32,925 nucleotides of DNA from Mycoplasma sp. CSL7503-lung (GCF_025515455.1 NZ_JAOPHP010000010.1:1-32925); one strand, 5' to 3'; positions 1-9,686 are shown, counted from the stretch's first letter. The notes: a model not told the origin generated them from the sequence alone. Numbers and translations: made by a program.

Positions 1-66
1 AATATAATTTGAGTTATATTATTTTCGGTGTTAATATAATATATAATTTAATAAATTAAAATGAAA

Positions 67-101
67 AAAACTCATATCAATAAAAAATTAATATGAGTTT
101 T
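67..101 (-). terminator. Hairpin downstream of tRNA-Trp
   Basis: An 11-bp perfect inverted repeat (AAAACTCATAT / ATATGAGTTTT) with a 13-nt loop. On the minus strand it is followed by a T-rich tract. It lies about 40 nt beyond the 3' end of tRNA-Trp, so it probably ends that transcript. A T-run directly after the tRNA CCA could also contribute. Confidence 0.65.
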
Positions 102-137
102 GTGTCAAATTTTATTCACCTAACTTAATAAAAAAAA

Positions 138-212
138 TGGCAGGGGTAGCAGGATTCGAACCCACAACACACAGGGTTGAAGCCTGTTGTTCTACCGTTG
201 AACTATACCCCT
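138..212 (-). tRNA. tRNA-Trp (anticodon UCA)
   Basis: This 75-nt gene folds as a full cloverleaf. The acceptor stem is AGGGGTA/TACCCCT, with discriminator G and an encoded CCA. The D arm is GTTC/GAAC, the anticodon stem ACAGG/CCTGT encloses loop CTTCAAC, and the T loop is TTCGAAT. Loop positions 34-36 read TCA, so the tRNA decodes UGA (and UGG by wobble) as tryptophan. That is the mollicute reassignment (translation table 4). It explains why many genes here contain in-frame UGA. It appears to be transcribed alone, from its own promoter to its own terminator. Confidence 0.96.
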
Positions 213-230
213 AACAATATAAGTGCTAAT

Positions 231-258
231 ATTATACATTATTTTTTATATATAGCAA
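231..258 (-). promoter_or_regulatory. Promoter of tRNA-Trp
   Basis: On the minus strand there is a perfect -10 box TATAAT (236 to 231) and a -35-like TTGCTA (258 to 253), separated by 16 nt. The predicted start lies about 12 nt before the tRNA 5' end. This is one of the few places in the window with both promoter hexamers. Confidence 0.65.
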
Positions 259-314
259 ATTTTATGTTAAAAACTTATGTAAATATTCTTTGTTTGAACT
301 TAAATTTTATTAAA

Positions 315-342
315 AAACGAACAATTCTATGAATGTTCGTTT
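315..342 (-). terminator. Terminator of the flavin oxidoreductase operon
   Basis: A 9-bp perfect stem (AAACGAACA / TGTTCGTTT) with a 10-nt loop lies just after the stop codon of the LLM gene. It is followed on the minus strand by TTTAATAAAATTT. Confidence 0.75.
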
Positions 343-348
343 AAAATA

Positions 349-1431
349 TTATTTCATGTATTTAACCGCAAAATCTTCTTTGTCTTCGAAATATTTTCTA
401 ACAATTGGTGCAACTTTTTCACCAAATAATCTAATTGAATTCATAATGTCTTTATGATCCATTGAACCAACTGGTAGGTGAATTAAAAATCTATTTAATT
501 CAACTGTTTCTATTACACTAATAATTTTTTTAGCCACAGTTTCTGGACTTCCAACGAATACTGCTCCATCAGGACCAATCATTCTTTCATATCTTTCTTT
601 TGTAAGTTCGGTTCAGTGTGGTCTTTCACTTGCTATACGGTCAACGAATAATTTAACTGGATGTCAGTATTTTTGTGCTGCAATTTCATCAGTTTCATCA
701 ATATAACCTCATGAGTGTGAACCAACTTTCATATTTTCAAATGATGGGTTTTTATCAGCTTTAGAAGCTTCTTTATAGATTGCACGATATGCTTGTACAA
801 GTGGTTTGAAATCGTGTGGATTTCCTCCAATAATTGCATATACAATTGGTAATTTACGTGTTGCTATATCAATTGTTGAGTTAGGATTTCCTCCTGTTGC
901 TACTCAAATTGGCATATTTAAGGCTCTTGGATAAACAGGTTTGTTTTCAACTGTTTGAGTATATGTTCCCTTTCAATTTAAGTTAATATCACGTTTAATT
1001 TCAAGTAGCATATCTAATTTTTCGTCGAATAATCCGTCATAATCTCTTAATTGGTAACCAAATAGCGGGAATGATTCTGTGAATGAACCTCTTCCGACCA
1101 TAATTTCGGCTCTACCATCTGACATTAAATCTACATGTGCAAAGTTTTGATATACTCTAACAGGGTCGTTTGAAGAAAGAACGGTAACAGCACTTGTTAA
1201 AATGATATTTTTTGTTTTAACTGCTCCAGCAGCTAAGATCATTTCAGGACTAGAAATTGCGAAATCATCTCTATGGTGTTCTCCTACAGCGAAAACATCA
1301 AGTCCAACTTCATCGGCAAATACCATTTCTTCAATTAAATCTTTGATTCTTTTATGGTGAGATTCAATTTTTCCTGTTGATTCTAATTTAGTTGTCTCAC
1401 CGAATGTAGAGATACCTAATTCAATTTTCAT
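349..1431 (-). CDS. Luciferase-like (LLM) flavin-dependent oxidoreductase
   Basis: The 360-residue protein is open across five UGA(Trp) codons. It matches the bacterial luciferase-like monooxygenase family: TIM-barrel enzymes that use reduced flavin, usually FMNH2, to oxidise small substrates. Visible marks are the N-terminal strand with ISTFGE, the conserved GEHH at residues 50-53, the helix with SPEMILAA, the [13 protein letters not shown] segment near 104-116, and a C-terminal [12 protein letters not shown], as in classical LLM proteins. The length is normal. The start ATG has a strong Shine-Dalgarno GAGGAG 5 nt upstream. It follows the trigger-factor-like gene by 21 nt and is probably cotranscribed with it. 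The substrate cannot be read from the sequence. A flavin-dependent monooxygenase is notable in such a reduced metabolism. Confidence 0.88.
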
Positions 1432-1452
1432 AATTACTCCTCTAAAAATGTT

Positions 1453-2580
1453 TTATTTAGTTTCAAAATTTTCTTTATAAGCATTAGGTTGATATTTTTG
1501 TAAATATACCAAACCTATTTTTTTAATTAAGATTATATCTATTACCTTTCTGATACTTATTCGACTTGCTTCAGTTGGCGTCATAGAAGCATTTATTTTA
1601 TTAATTTCTTCGTTAATATCAGATTGTGATGCATTTAATTTAAATCTTTTAATTAAAATCCATTGTGCTACAAATCTATCAAAAATAGTATTTGCAATTT
1701 CTTCAGGTTTTAAATTAGTTATTTTTTGTGGGTCGATTTCTAATATTTTATCCTCAAGAAGTTCGGTTGGGAATTCAAATTTATTTGGGTTTAATTTGCT
1801 TACTTTATCAACAATTTGAAATCCATATGTCACTAAACTTTCGTCGACCATTCCGCTTTTAATAGTTTCATATACATATTTTTTTGCATCATTTAAATTT
1901 TTTATTTCTGGTATTTGAAGTTGATTTACATTATTATCACTTAAAGGAGTTTTTACAACTTCTTTTGCGTTTAATATTTGTATTTCGTATGTTTCTTCAT
2001 CAGTAAATTTGTATGTAAACTTATCACCTACTTTTTTACCAATTAAAGCATATTCAAGACTTTTTTGATCATTATTATTTGCTATTAATACTATTTTGTC
2101 TTTTTTATTTAAATCAGGTTTAAAAATTTCTAAACCTACTTCATTATTAATTTTTATTTCACCTTTAACATCGTTTTTAAAGCTAAAGTTTTTTATATAA
2201 TTTTCAACAAAAGTATTAATTTGTGCATCATAATTGTTCGGTAATTTAAAATCTGGTCTATCGGTTAAGTCTGAAGCAAAGTCTTTATATTCATCTTCTG
2301 TTATATAAAAGACTTTAAATTCAAGTTCAGCTTTTTCAATAGTAATGTTTTTGTTAACTAAAATTGGTTGTAAATAAACATTTGTATCTTCATATTTAGA
2401 TAACAATTCTTCGTGTAATTTCATTTTTTCAAAAAATACTATTGTTTTAGTTGATTCATCTAAAATTTTTGTTTGGTTTATATCTTTTTGTTTTTTTGAT
2501 TGTAAATAACGTAAAGCCTGGTTTTGAATATTGATTCAAAATTCTTTTTCTAAAGTTACTTTTCTTGTTAATGATTTCAT
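1453..2580 (-). CDS. tig: Trigger-factor-related ribosome-associated chaperone
   Basis: The 375-residue protein has one UGA(Trp), at residue 15. The layout is that of a shortened trigger factor, the chaperone that binds ribosomes at the exit tunnel. It has an N-terminal alpha/beta region (about 1-140), an FKBP-like segment with IGKKVGDKF at 180-188 followed by the paired strand YEIQILNAKEV, and a helical C-terminal domain (about 215-375) rich in charged helices. Typical trigger factors are about 100 residues longer and carry a clearer GFRxGxxP ribosome-binding loop, which I do not see. It may therefore be a divergent trigger-factor relative rather than a full orthologue. The ATG follows AAGGAG at good spacing. 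The mRNA leader appears long (about 160 nt). Confidence 0.72.
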
Positions 2581-2744
2581 TTTTCTCCTTAATATTAAAT
2601 TAATCTAAGTAATTTGAAGCTCTAAATAATAAAATGTGTCGCATTTTCTTTTTTTAACTACTCTAAATTTAACGTTAATTAAAAAAGTAACTAATAGTCT
2701 TTTAAAAGATTACCAAAACTTATTACTCTTAACTTAACGTATTA

Positions 2745-2750
2745 ATTATA
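2745..2750 (-). promoter_or_regulatory. -10 box of the trigger-factor/LLM operon
   Basis: A perfect TATAAT on the minus strand, directly beyond the terminator of the upstream gene. No good -35 is visible. A start here gives a leader of about 160 nt containing the imperfect arm pair GTAATCTTTT / AAAGACTATTAGTTAC. Confidence 0.5.
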
Positions 2751-2754
2751 TCAC

Positions 2755-2787
2755 TTTTTAGCAAAAGAGTTATTTTTTTGCTAAAAA
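2755..2787 (-). terminator. Terminator of the DEDD-like nuclease gene
   Basis: A 12-bp perfect stem (TTTTTAGCAAAA / TTTTGCTAAAAA) with a 9-nt loop, 28 nt past the stop of the gene at 2815-3882. The outer arms TTAGCA/TGCTAA resemble half of the CIRCE heat-shock operator, but the inner CTC/GAG bases are missing. Confidence 0.65.
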
Positions 2788-2814
2788 AAGGCTTTTTTTA
2801 ATGTTTTTCCTTTT

Positions 2815-3882
2815 TTAGTCGCTAAAAACATTATCAGCTATAAAGGGTAATATGTCTTCTTTTATTCTTTTAATTTGCTCTTTTAGCTCTTTTATTTTAC
2901 GACGATTTAATTTTACATTTTTTAAAACAAAACTATTATCTTTATAGCATTCTTTAAAGATTGGTAAAAATTCATAAAACTTTATTGAACTTTCAAAATC
3001 AAATTGATTTTTTAATTGAAATATTTCTATAATTTTATTTATAGCATCACCCGTTTTTGTTTCTTTATTTAAATTAATATTTTTCTCTAATAATTTAAAT
3101 ATATGATTTATTTTATTTAGTTTTATTTCTTGGTTTCTTAAATTATTTATTATTTTAATATATTTATGTATTTGATTTTCTATTATTTCTTTCTTTTCGA
3201 TATTTTTATGTATAAAAGCTATTTTGTTTACATCATCTTTGTTATATTTAGCAATGCAATCTAATACTGTCGATCTTTCATCTTTTGTCAAAATACTTTT
3301 ATAGCTCTTGTGTTGACGCGAATTTTTAAAGTTGTTTAATATCAAAATAGCACCTAAAACCGAACACAATGCTCCATTAGAAAATTCTGGTTTTACTTTA
3401 ATGATTGATCCTTTATATAATGCATCTTGATTTTTTATGTTATTCATTTTTTTGAAGTATTTTTCGTTAAATATTTTAGAGGGAACTACTTTATCTATCG
3501 AAATTCCACCACCTTTTTGTATATTTTTAGTTTTAAAACCGAACATAGGTTCGATAATATTGTCTTCAAGCGAATTACCTCAAACTAAGAAATCTATATT
3601 GTTTGAGGTAATTTGTAAATTTTTAATTCCAGTTATTCTTCTAATAGAATTAATTAATTTTTTCTTCATTATTATTTTTGTTTGGTGAATTAAATTCTCT
3701 AAATTTCATATTTTATCTAAATCTATATAATTGGTTTCTAAAATTAAATTATCATCTTTATAAAAACCTACAGTGTAAATGTAAGGACAATCTGTATTGT
3801 GTGGTGCATCTTTGAAAATTCTTTTCAAGAAATTGGAGGTAATAGCTTCAAAATCAATATAAATTTCTATTTTTTTATTCAT
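2815..3882 (-). CDS. Probable DEDD-fold nuclease, DUF2779/UU173-like
   Basis: The 355-residue protein includes two UGA(Trp) codons. The N-terminus reads IEIYIDFEAIT, placing Asp10 and Glu12 as in motif I (DxE) of RNase H-like 3'-5' exonucleases. A PYIYTVGFY strand follows. WGNSLEDN near 101-108 could be motif II. YNKDDV at 213-218 fits motif III (YxxxD, with Asp217). The C-terminal third (about 230-340) is a Lys/Ile/Asn-rich coiled coil. I compare it to the DUF2779-type family annotated in mollicutes as 'UU173 family', but that is from memory and not certain. It has a strong SD (AAAGGAGG) and TATAAT 18 nt further upstream, so it appears monocistronic. Activity and substrate are unknown. Confidence 0.6.
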
Positions 3883-3900
3883 TTTTCCTCCTTTAATTTA

Positions 3901-3906
3901 ATTATA
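3901..3906 (-). promoter_or_regulatory. -10 box upstream of the DEDD-like nuclease gene
   Basis: TATAAT on the minus strand, 18 nt before the ATG and 7 nt before the AAAGGAGG ribosome binding site. It implies a very short leader. Confidence 0.45.
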
Positions 3907-3919
3907 TTATTTTATTTAA

Positions 3920-3941
3920 AAACACCATCGAAATGGTGTTT
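3920..3941 (-). terminator. UUCG-tetraloop terminator of rpsP-trmD-rplS
   Basis: A 9-bp perfect stem AAACACCAT / ATGGTGTTT encloses a 4-nt loop. On the minus strand the loop is TTCG, the extra-stable UUCG tetraloop. TTTTTAAATAAAAT follows. It lies 14 nt after the rplS stop. Confidence 0.85.
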
Positions 3942-3954
3942 AAGATGATATTTA

Positions 3955-4308
3955 TTATTTTCTTTTAATTTCTTTAAGACGTGCACTTTTACCTTTACGA
4001 TCTCTCATAAAGAATAATCTTTTTCTACGAACTTTATTTGAACGAACAACTTCGATGTGGGCAATTAATGGTGAGTGAACTGGGAAAGTTCTTTCAACCC
4101 CAACACCGTAAGAAATTTTTCTTACTGTAAATGTTTCTCTTGTTCCTGATTCTTTTTTAGAAATTACTAATCCTTCGAAAATTTGAATACGTTCTTTTTC
4201 ACCTTCACGGATACGTACTGAAACTTTAACGTTATCTCCTGTTGTAAATGTAGGAATATCTGTACGTAATTGTGATTTCTCAACAGCTTCAATTAATTTA
4301 TTTCTCAT
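3955..4308 (-). CDS. rplS: 50S ribosomal protein L19
   Basis: The 117-residue protein is a full-length bL19, the protein at the 30S-50S interface. Recognisable segments are the N-terminal helix IEAVEKSQL, the SH3-like barrel with [26 protein letters not shown], the [22 protein letters not shown] core, and the basic tail [17 protein letters not shown] start at the ATG at 4308, not the in-frame ATG at 4323, because the SD AAAGGA sits 7 nt before 4308 and family members start close to MRNKLIE. It is the last gene of the operon. Its first 11 nt overlap the end of trmD, so translation is probably coupled. Confidence 0.97.
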   Translation of the reverse strand: MRNKLIEAVEKSQLRTDIPTFTTGDNVKVSVRIREGEKERIQIFEGLVISKKESGTRETFTVRKISYGVGVERTFPVHSPLIAHIEVVRSNKVRRKRLFFMRDRKGKSARLKEIKRK

Positions 4309-4984
4309 TTTTAATCCTTTCAATAATGTCTGGTCTATTTTTTAATGTCTTTTTAAATTGAAATTCTTTTTTTCAAGCTTCTATTTCTTTGTGGTTTCCG
4401 CTAAATAATACTTCAGGAACTTTTAATCCTTTGTATTCTCTAGGTCTAGTGTATTGAGGGTAGTCTAATAACCCGTCTCCTTGAAAGGAATCGTAAATGT
4501 GTGACTCCGCTTTGATAACGTTTGGAACCAAACGTGCTATAGAATCTGCCATAACCATAGAAGGAAGTTCGCCTCCTGTTAAAACATAATCTCCTATAGA
4601 TAATTCAATATCCACTAAATCAACAATTCTTTCGTCAAAACCTTCGTATCTACCTGAAATAAATGTAATTTGATCATATTTTTTAGCTAAGTCATTCGCT
4701 ATTTCTTGAGTGAACTTTTTACCTTGTGGCGAAACTAATATTTTATAACCACCTCTATTTGGTAGTGAATCAAGCGCTAAATCAATTGGTTCTATTTGCA
4801 ATAATAGTCCATGTCCGCCACCATAAATTTCATCATCCACTTTGCGATGTTTGTTAGTACTAAAATTTCTAAAATCTACTACATTTATTTCTAGCAATTT
4901 ATTTTGAACAGCTTTATTAATAATACTTTCATTAATAAAAGGTTCAAAATATTTTGGAAATAGAGTTAAAAAATTAAATTTCAT
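4298..4984 (-). CDS. trmD: tRNA (guanine37-N1)-methyltransferase
   Basis: The 228-residue protein is a SPOUT methyltransferase that makes m1G37 in tRNAs with G36 and so prevents +1 frameshifting. It shows [11 protein letters not shown] (49-59), the knot motifs [10 protein letters not shown] (111-120) and [13 protein letters not shown] (129-141), and ARLVPNV. The C-terminal tRNA-binding domain includes [21 protein letters not shown]. The reading frame continues through UGA(Trp) at residue 204 for another 24 residues into the start of rplS. Stopping at that UGA would wrongly truncate the protein. It starts 7 nt after the rpsP stop with no strong SD, so it is likely coupled to rpsP. rimM, which often sits between rpsP and trmD, is absent. 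Confidence 0.96.
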
Positions 4985-4991
4985 ATTTATA

Positions 4992-5219
4992 TTATTTAGA
5001 AGATTTTAATAAGTTTGCAACTGTTAAAGTAGGTTTTGCACCTTGTTTAATTCATTTATCTGTAGCTTCTTTGTTTAGAACTAATTCTTTTGTTGAAGGG
5101 TTGTAGTGTCCAAGTGCTTCAATAAATTTACCATCACGTGGAGCTCTAGCATCAGCGGCAACTATTTTGTATACTGGTCTAAATTTGCTCCCCATTCTTT
5201 TTAATCTTAATTTTACCAT
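4992..5219 (-). CDS. rpsP: 30S ribosomal protein S16
   Basis: The 75-residue protein contains one UGA(Trp) in the [11 protein letters not shown] segment, so it is only complete under code 4. It has the bS16 signature: [29 protein letters not shown] split across the first 35 residues, then IEALGHYNP and the C-terminal VANLLKSSK. The SD AGGAGGTG lies just before the ATG. It is the first gene of rpsP-trmD-rplS. A stable hairpin in its leader may affect initiation. Confidence 0.95.
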
Positions 5220-5235
5220 ATCACCTCCTAATAAG

Positions 5236-5257
5236 TGTCAAGCAAAAGTGCTTGACA
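5236..5257 (-). promoter_or_regulatory. Hairpin in the rpsP mRNA leader
   Basis: An 8-bp perfect stem (TGTCAAGC / GCTTGACA) with a 6-nt loop lies between the -10 box and the Shine-Dalgarno of rpsP, only 16 nt from the start codon. No T-run follows on the transcript, so it is not a terminator. A role in regulating the operon, for example feedback by a ribosomal protein or mRNA stability, is inference. Confidence 0.5.
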
Positions 5258-5272
5258 GTAAATAGTAAATTT

Positions 5273-5278
5273 ATTATA
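5273..5278 (-). promoter_or_regulatory. -10 box of the rpsP operon
   Basis: TATAAT on the minus strand, 54 nt before the rpsP ATG. The predicted transcript start is around 5266, placing the whole hairpin at 5236-5257 in the leader. Confidence 0.55.
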
Positions 5279-5322
5279 TATTATATTTTCATAAAACAAA
5301 ATATTTTATAAAAATAAAGTTT

Positions 5323-5352
5323 TAAAATCACAGAAGCGAATCTGTGATTTTA
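5323..5352 (-). terminator. Terminator of the DUF31/MIP-like protease gene
   Basis: A 12-bp perfect stem (TAAAATCACAGA / TCTGTGATTTTA) with a 6-nt loop starts 3 nt after the protease stop codon. On the minus strand a weak T-tract (AAACTTTATTTTTA) follows. Confidence 0.75.
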
Positions 5353-5354
5353 AA

Positions 5355-8300
5355 TTATTCATTATTCAATTTTTCTCAGTTTGGTAATGTGTTAAATTCT
5401 GAACTATCATATTTATCGGGGTATAAATAACTAAGTAATCTCATTCGCTCGTAGAATGAACCAGGATTTTGAGTTGTTTTACCATCTCCTAAAAATGCAC
5501 TACCATTTGTATCTATCATCATTACATTAGATCTTTGGAATGTAGATTCTGTTAGAAGTCCTGTTGCATTTCCTTCAGAATCGAATGCCATACTTCCTGA
5601 GGAACCTCCTTGAAGGTCAAATATAAGTGCATTTAAAGGTATTGCAGGCAACTTAGATCTTGCACCACCGTAAGATAGTCCTATAATATCTCTGTCATCC
5701 ATACTTCCGATTATATATTCACGATATCTTTTATTATTTATTGTATCCGCATTAATATCTTGAGCATTAATAGGAAATGAAGCTATTGATCAATTTAAGT
5801 TAACTAATCTTGATAAATGTAAATTGTGCTTGCTTGGTTTTAAAGTTTTTAAAGTTTTTAAATTTTTAAAGAAATTGTATGTACGATATATATTTTCATC
5901 ATTTTCTGTAAAAAGGACACCGTTGTAATAAAGTTTGTCACCTTTTTCTTCAAAAATTTGATAAAAATCTTTAAAATCAGCTATACCTACAACTAAATCC
6001 GCATTTGAAAGTGAATGTTCGGTTCTACCTTCGCCAAAAATACCTCATGTACTGTTATTATTTATTTCACCATAATTATTTTTGAAAAATGAACTTGAAT
6101 TTGGGAAGGTATAATCATTATGAAAGTTCGCCACTAATTCGACATTAACTGTTGCTTCCGACCAAATTCTATCACCTTCAACTCTACCTCTAGGATCTGC
6201 TTTGCCCATTGCTCACCCTCCGACAGGTTCGAATAATTTTATAGGCAAATTAAATTTATTGTTTTTAAATTCTCTGCTTGGTGCTCCACCTCATACGTGT
6301 TGATTTGTTGTTACGAAAAATTTATAATCATTTGGATCGTTAGGATTAACTTTTCCTATAACGTCTCATGTACCTTCACCTCCTGCTCTTTCTCCGGGAG
6401 CAAAATTAAATACTCTATTTCTTGCGTTTAAAACATTTTCTTCTGTATCATTAAAGTAAACACGTCTTGATGAGCCACTTAAAGTTGTTGTTACATAATC
6501 ATAATTATCAACAAAGTTTAATTGATTTAAACCAGAAGATAGAACGCCAGGTTTATTTTTTGGTATATATGTTATTGGTTTTTGGTTTTCAGAATCAAAA
6601 TCAACTCAATGAACAAAAAATAATGAGTTTCCTAAAAAAGCAGAATTATTTAGTGAGAAATAGTGATCTCCAAGTCTTTCAAATATCTTTGTTTTTGGAT
6701 CTTTAGATTCAATAACATATGTCAGTTTTTTAGAATTAGAGTCATATTTAACACTAAATTTATATCTTAATTGAATAAGTTGTTTTAGTTTTAATTCTTC
6801 ATCTTTTGGATTTCTAATTGCTAAATATTCAAAACCTAAATCAGTTATTTCGTTATTTTTAATGATTTCTTTATAAGGAACAGAAATATAAACAAATGAC
6901 TTAGACATATTTTTACTTGAATGATCTATTTTGTATGATTGTCTATTATATCTTACAAATGGTTCTGGTTCTATCAAATCAATAACTTGTCTTTGTTTAG
7001 GATCGAATTCAAAACCAATTTCAAAAATTGCATCATCTAGATGATTTTCTAATCCGTCATATTGTGAAATATCTTTCACAATAGACGCTTTATTAAATTC
7101 TCTATTTATAGTTCAACTTAGATCGTTAATGACTTCACGTGGTGATATAAAATGCGTTTTAACGGTCTTTCCATCTTTTGTTAGTATAAATTCAGATTGT
7201 CTATTAAGATATTCTTTTCTGGGACCAAGAATTTCATGATTAAAATAATCTTCATACATTATTGCTTTTTGCTTATATCATCTTTCTCTATTGTAATTTA
7301 TTGTAGCGTAATGATTTTGAAGTGAGTAATCAAGTGTTTTATTGTTGGAATTTTCCTTACTTATTAAGCTATTTTTTGTTTCACCCTCAGTTGCACCGGC
7401 AATATAATTATTATCAAAATTTGTATATTTAAAATTATAAAGAAATGATTTATTGTTTTGTATTTTTGAATTAAATGAAAAATGAGTGGAATCTAAAAAT
7501 TCTTGTAAAGAATATTTATCAACTATTTTAACTTCTTCTAATTCATATTTAAAATTTTCGTAAAAACCATTTAAATTAAATTTTTGTAATTTATCAAAAG
7601 GAACTACAACTTTTTGTTTTTTCAAAAATAAATTTGTAAAAATGCTAAAATCCGTTTCGATATTTTCTGAATGTATTTCAGTTTTACGAACAAATGTTAA
7701 TTCTAAGTTTTTGTTTTTGAATAAATTTAAATCTTCGTTTGTAAAATTTATACCTATTGATCCGTATATGTTTTTGTTAGTCTCATCAGCATAAAAATTC
7801 AATTTTTGAATTTCGAAATTTTTGTTAATTGGAGTATTTTTTATTCTAGTTTCAAGATTATTTATATTATAGTTATATATTTGTTCTCCAAAATTAACTC
7901 TTGTAATTATAAAATTTGAAATATCTTTTGGAAGGCTAACATTATTTATAGTATATGAATTATCATTATTTTTTGTTGCTGCATATACGTTAGAAAAGGG
8001 AGTAAAAGGATCTAAACTTTTTATTTCAAAATTAATATTTTGTTCTTGAGATAAAGAAGAATCTAAATTGAAGAAATTAACATTAACATTGTTATTATTT
8101 AACGTTGCTGTATTTATTCTAGGAGCATTAGTGTTTAAAAGAGTATTATCATCTTCTCTACCGATTATTTTAATTTCTGGAATACCATTAATTTTTACCC
8201 AATTATTATTATCCTTTATTTCTAAACCAAGTATTCTATCGATATTAGTAACATCAAAAGGATCGGATTCCGCGATAAGTTTATCAAAATTACTACTATT

Positions 8301-9536
8301 ATTACTTACGGTTTGATAATCTTTTTTCTTAGTTTTAGTTAATCTTGCACTTTGTATTTGTTTATCTTTTGTTAATCAAACAAGTCTTAAATCTTGAGAA
8401 ACATATGGTGCTCTTTGGTATTTATTTGTAAATGTTATTTTAAAAGTATGTCTAGTTCCGCTTGCTACTCACGTTTTTCATTCATTGTCATTGGAAATTG
8501 ATAACCCCGTTGGATTTTTTAAAACATCATTTCCTAATAAAATATCTCCTTTAGAACTGAAATTAACTTCTTTATTAGTTTTTTTCAAGTTAACTAATTT
8601 TATTTTGTAGTTTTTCGGAACATTTGTTATTGTAGCAACAAAAGCCCTTTTAGAATTTTCTAATTGTGTCAAATTAATTTCTTTAATTTCATCTTCATCT
8701 TGTTTGTAAGATAATTTATAGTCATCGAAATTTTCTAAATCAAAATTAGTTTTTATTTGAATTGTTAAGGTAGATCTGTTGTATACACTAGAAATATAGG
8801 TATATTCTATAAATTTTGAGTTATCAAAAATTACATTTGTATATGTAGGGTTTGTTTTGTTTGATAATCAATTTCTATATGCGGTGAAATATTCGTCATT
8901 AATATTGAATTCAGATATATTTTTAACATTAATTTCTTGTTGTGTTATGTAATCTTCGGTTAAATTATAATTCTTATTAAATGAATGTGTATTATTGCTT
9001 TGATCCACATTTGTGTTAGCTTCGACTGCATTTGGACTTATATTTTGTTCTTTTTTAATTTCTTCTTCATTTTCACTATTTTTTTCTTTTTCAATGTTAT
9101 TAGAATCATTAACTTCTTTTGTTGCCGGATCGTTTGATTGTGTAGTTTCTTTATCAGAATTATCTAAATTATCAGTTTTTGTGTCCTTTTCATTTTTGTT
9201 GTCTTTTTCTATACTATTTTCCTCTGAAGCTGTATCGTCTATTCTTGTTTCATTTTCTTCATTAATTGCATCGATTGTTTCAACATTATTTGGGGTATTG
9301 ACAATATTAGAATCTGTGCTTACATTGTTTGATGTTTCATCAACTGTTGTGTCATTATTTTTATCTTTTTCTTCATTTTTATGATTGTCAGATGTTTTAT
9401 GTTCGTCAATTTTTGAATTATTTTTCGGTATTGGTTTTCTTGTTTTTGTGTTATTTGAACAAGCTATTAAAGATGGTAATGAACCAAAAGAAATGGCAAT
9501 TGACCCTAAAATAAATCATTTATTACGCTTTTTCAT
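5355..9536 (-). CDS. DUF31/MIP-like trypsin-fold serine protease, surface lipoprotein
   Basis: The 1393-residue lipoprotein is one continuous frame once UGA is read as Trp. The signal peptide ends at lipobox LIAC with Cys26. Residues 27 to about 175 form a disordered linker rich in Asn, Asp, Glu and Lys. About 180-950 is beta-rich with no family I can name. The C-terminal 400 residues match the DUF31 protease module: TTNQHVWGG with His1080, NADLVVG with Asp1180, and GGSSGS with Ser1313, a chymotrypsin-like His-Asp-Ser set. In known mycoplasmas this family includes MIP, which cleaves antibodies held by the partner MIB. No MIB gene is visible here, and the protein looks longer than usual MIPs, so antibody specificity is inference. 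It has SD AAAGGAG and its own promoter region. It lies immediately downstream of tuf but past the tuf terminator. Confidence 0.8.
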
Positions 9537-9569
9537 TTGTTAACTCCTTTAACTTTTTAATATTATTAA

Positions 9570-9575
9570 ATTATA
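9570..9575 (-). promoter_or_regulatory. -10 box of the DUF31 protease gene
   Basis: TATAAT on the minus strand, 34 nt before the start codon. An inverted repeat TTGATA-N6-TATCAA at 9593-9610 covers where a -35 would lie and could be an operator. No -35 consensus is visible. Confidence 0.4.
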
Positions 9576-9642
9576 TAACTTTATAAATAATGTTGATATA
9601 TAATTATCAATTATAAAAATGAAGTTGTTTTTTAATTGTAAA

Positions 9643-9686
9643 AAAAATAAAAGACATAATGAAATACCATTTTGTCTTTTATTTTT
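9643..9686 (-). terminator. Terminator of tuf
   Basis: A 14-bp perfect stem (AAAAATAAAAGACA / TGTCTTTTATTTTT) with a 16-nt loop, 15 nt after the tuf stop. The 5' A-rich and 3' T-rich arms make it suitable in either direction. Confidence 0.8.

Noticed and set aside
2755-2787. CIRCE/HrcA operator upstream of the trigger-factor-like gene
   Set aside because: Only the outer TTAGCA/TGCTAA matches; the CTC/GAG inner bases and correct spacer are absent. It fits a terminator of the preceding gene better.
9013-9384. 123-codon plus-strand frame opposite the DUF31 lipoprotein linker
   Set aside because: It is antisense to the Asn/Asp/Glu-rich linker, with a Ser/Leu/Phe composition typical of such shadows and no ribosome binding site.
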